A stretch of DNA of 6,860 nucleotides from Bacillota bacterium (GTDB lineage: Bacteria; Bacillota; GCA-003054495; Carboxydocellales; JAJZTU01): the NCBI GenBank assembly GCA_021848765.1, contig JAJZTU010000185.1, positions 1 to 6,860 of the forward strand, written 5' to 3'. A program made the translations under genes and the position numbers. The notes below the pieces were generated by a model. The model saw nothing but the letters and a program-made list of their open reading frames with translations. It was not told the DNA's origin and searched no databases. Of the stretch, positions 5,277 through 6,860 are shown piece by piece (within the stretch, counting starts at the first letter, position 1; the number at the start of each line of letters is the position of its first letter).

Positions 5277-6053
5277 ATGAAGATTGCCGTATCAGGAAAA
5301 GGTGGCGTTGGCAAAACAACTGTCGCAGCAAGTCTGGTTAAGCTCTTCGCCGGGACCCACGGAAGAGTATTCGCAGTAGACGCTGATCCTGATGCCTGTC
5401 TCGCTGCCGGGGTTGGAATCGATGAGGAAACCATTCGCCAGCATAAGCCCATGGTTGAGTTAAAGGAAATCATGGACCGCAAGAATGCCGGCGGCGGCGC
5501 ATTTTACACCCTGAACCCTGAAGTGGACGATGTTCTGGAGGATTACTGCATTAGACAAGGCAACATCCACTTCCTGCGCATGGGTGGGGTGAAAAAAGGC
5601 GGAGAGGCCTGTTACTGCAAGGAAAACACCTTTCTTTCGGCAGTGGTAAGTTCACTGCTGCTGGATAAAGATGAAGTGGTCATCCTGGACATGGGAGCCG
5701 GAATTGAACATCTTTCCCGGGGTACTGCCCGCGGTGTGGAACTGATGCTGGTAGTGGTAGAGCCCAGTAAGAACAGTGTGAATACTGCCAAGCTGGTTCA
5801 GAAACTCGCTCAGGATCTTGGGATTAAAAAAGTTAAATTTGTAGCTAATAAGGTCCGTAATGATCTGGAAAAGGAATTTATCCTGAAAAATTTTGGTGCT
5901 GATGAGATAATAGGTGTAATACCCTTTGATGAAGCTGTCTGGGAAAGTGCCATGGGCAACGGCCCGTCAGCGGAGTTAGGAGGCGCCTTGCTCCAGAGCA
6001 TGAAAGAGATTCAGGCCAAAATTATACGAGAGGTAGGTGAGGGTGCAGTTTAG
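5277..6053 (+). CDS. cooC: CO dehydrogenase nickel-insertion ATPase CooC
   Basis: A 258-residue P-loop ATPase of the MinD/SIMIBI class. Residues 7-14 are the deviant Walker A motif GKGGVGKT, with signature Lys8 and phosphate-binding Lys13. VDADPD (34-39) is the switch I region and VVILDMGAG (134-142) is Walker B/switch II. The decisive feature is the C-x-C pair Cys112 and Cys114 in EACYC, the metal-binding motif at the dimer interface of CooC; Carboxydothermus hydrogenoformans CooC1 has it at the same residue numbers. CooC uses ATP-driven dimer opening to help place nickel in the C-cluster of CO dehydrogenase in the cytoplasm. The start ATG 5277 has GGAGGT (5265-5270) six bases upstream. The target enzyme is encoded 72 bases downstream on the same strand with no terminator between, so the two are probably co-transcribed. 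No clear promoter was found upstream. Confidence 0.94.
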   Translation: MKIAVSGKGGVGKTTVAASLVKLFAGTHGRVFAVDADPDACLAAGVGIDEETIRQHKPMVELKEIMDRKNAGGGAFYTLNPEVDDVLEDYCIRQGNIHFLRMGGVKKGGEACYCKENTFLSAVVSSLLLDKDEVVILDMGAGIEHLSRGTARGVELMLVVVEPSKNSVNTAKLVQKLAQDLGIKKVKFVANKVRNDLEKEFILKNFGADEIIGVIPFDEAVWESAMGNGPSAELGGALLQSMKEIQAKIIREVGEGAV

Positions 6054-6125
6054 GGAAAAGGGGAAATTTAGGTGTTGTAGAGGTAGGCTGTGAGTTTAAA
6101 ATCAAATGAGGAGGTCTAAGAGGGA

Positions 6126-6860
6126 ATGAGTGAAGTTAAGAAAACTATAGATTCTGCAGTTTTGCAGATGCTAGACCGGGCTAAAGCCAAAAACATATTT
6201 ACCGCCTTTGACCGTGCGCAGGTTCAGAAGCCCCAGTGCGGTTTCGGCAGCAACGGTATTTGCTGCCGGATTTGTCTCCAAGGCCCTTGCCGGATTATGC
6301 CTAAGAAAGAAGGCGGCAATAAGGGTATTTGCGGTGCCAACGACTATACCATCGTAGCCAGGAACCTGACCAGGGCAATGTCTGCCGGCGCTTCCGCCCA
6401 CTCCGACCATGCCCGTCATATTACCATGGCCCTGCTGCATGTTGCAGAAGGTCATGCCCCTGATTACAAGGTTACCGATGCCGTTAAACTGCGTAAGATT
6501 GCCGAGAGAGTCGGTATCTCCGCTGAAGGCAAATCCGATAATGAACTGGCCAAAGAAGTGGCAATGCTGGCCCTGCAGGATTATCAGAGATTGTCCGGTT
6601 TCGGTGACGCTACCTGGGTAACTACTACTATCACCGAAGGCCGCAAAAAGAAATTTAAGGAAACCGGCATTATGCCTCCCAGTATTAATGCTGCTATCGT
6701 TGAGCAGTTGCACCAGACCCACCAGGGTATGGATGCTGACCCTGTAAATATCATCTTTGGCGGTTTGAAGGCTGCTCTGGGTGACTACTGTGGTATGTAT
6801 ATCGGTACCGACCTGTCCGATGTGCTGTTTGGGACTCCCAAGCCCGTGGTTTCTGAGTCC
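6126..6860 (+). CDS. cooS: Ni-Fe carbon monoxide dehydrogenase catalytic subunit, N-terminal 245 residues (3' end outside window)
   Basis: The frame stays open to the window end. ATG 6126 has GAGGAGGT (6108-6114) eleven bases upstream, a rather long spacing, but the N-terminus aligns with the family. Six cysteines, Cys38, 46, 47, 50, 55 and 69, fit the CO dehydrogenase pattern C-x7-C-C-x2-C-x4-C-x13-C: the first two ligate the D-cluster shared by the dimer, the next four the B-cluster. His92, His95 and His98 (AHSDHARH) match the histidine proton path near the active site. The enzyme oxidises CO to CO2 or works in reverse; the C-cluster ligands lie beyond the window. The segments APDYKVTD, DADPVNIIFGGL and SDVLFGTPKPVV look closer to the AcsA type (CODH partner of acetyl-CoA synthase) than to stand-alone CooS as I remember them, so acsA is a real alternative name. 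Genes after 6860 would decide. Confidence 0.94.
   Translation, partial: MSEVKKTIDSAVLQMLDRAKAKNIFTAFDRAQVQKPQCGFGSNGICCRICLQGPCRIMPKKEGGNKGICGANDYTIVARNLTRAMSAGASAHSDHARHITMALLHVAEGHAPDYKVTDAVKLRKIAERVGISAEGKSDNELAKEVAMLALQDYQRLSGFGDATWVTTTITEGRKKKFKETGIMPPSINAAIVEQLHQTHQGMDADPVNIIFGGLKAALGDYCGMYIGTDLSDVLFGTPKPVVSES

Noticed and set aside
6171..6722. Minus-strand 183-codon frame
   Set aside because: It lies opposite the clear CO dehydrogenase frame with all its cluster cysteines; it has no recognisable motif.

Overview
The window looks like chromosomal DNA from an anaerobic, low-to-moderate GC Gram-positive bacterium of the Clostridia, perhaps a Peptococcaceae/Thermincola/Desulfotomaculum-like carboxydotroph or acetogen. 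The pointers are strong AGGAGG-type ribosome sites, TTGACA/TATAAT promoters, tRNA genes with encoded CCA ends, and a CO dehydrogenase maturation factor followed by a Ni-Fe CO dehydrogenase. The genus is inference only.

Layout. (a) 1-243: C-terminal part of an L-asparaginase II-type enzyme, followed by a terminator. (b) 337-1100: an AT-rich two-gene toxin-antitoxin cassette. It has a compound palindromic operator with two TGTACA cores, an antitoxin that reads as a Phd/YefM-like N-terminus joined to a HicB-like C-terminus, and a HicA-like toxin whose ATG directly follows the antitoxin stop. A perfect hairpin closes the cassette. (c) 1146-1486: four tRNA genes on the minus strand, in transcription order Glu(TTC), Thr(TGT), Tyr(GTA), Leu(CAG), driven from a clear promoter at 1538-1567. 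(d) 1582-2035: a divergent promoter, a 99-residue phasin-like coiled-coil protein and a terminator. (e) 2102-4988: a UbiB/AarF-family atypical kinase with two C-terminal membrane helices, then a membrane-anchored protein that seems to have a degenerate alkaline-phosphatase/sulfatase-type fold and a coiled-coil stalk. (f) 4989-5276: a 288-bp intergenic region with a probable terminator and two copies of a spaced motif, AAGGATTTT-N9-TGTcGAA. (g) 5277-6860: cooC, then the first 245 codons of the CO dehydrogenase catalytic subunit, which runs off the end of the window.

How the parts work together. CooC is an ATPase that helps load nickel into the C-cluster of the enzyme encoded just downstream, so (g) is the start of a CO metabolism operon, possibly a Wood-Ljungdahl CODH/ACS cluster. 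The phasin-like protein and the UbiB kinase are neighbours that may act together at the membrane. The toxin-antitoxin cassette differs in base composition from its surroundings and was probably acquired. The least ordinary items are the hybrid antitoxin with its YefM-style operator, the apparent pseudoenzyme at 3831-4988, and the duplicated intergenic motif.
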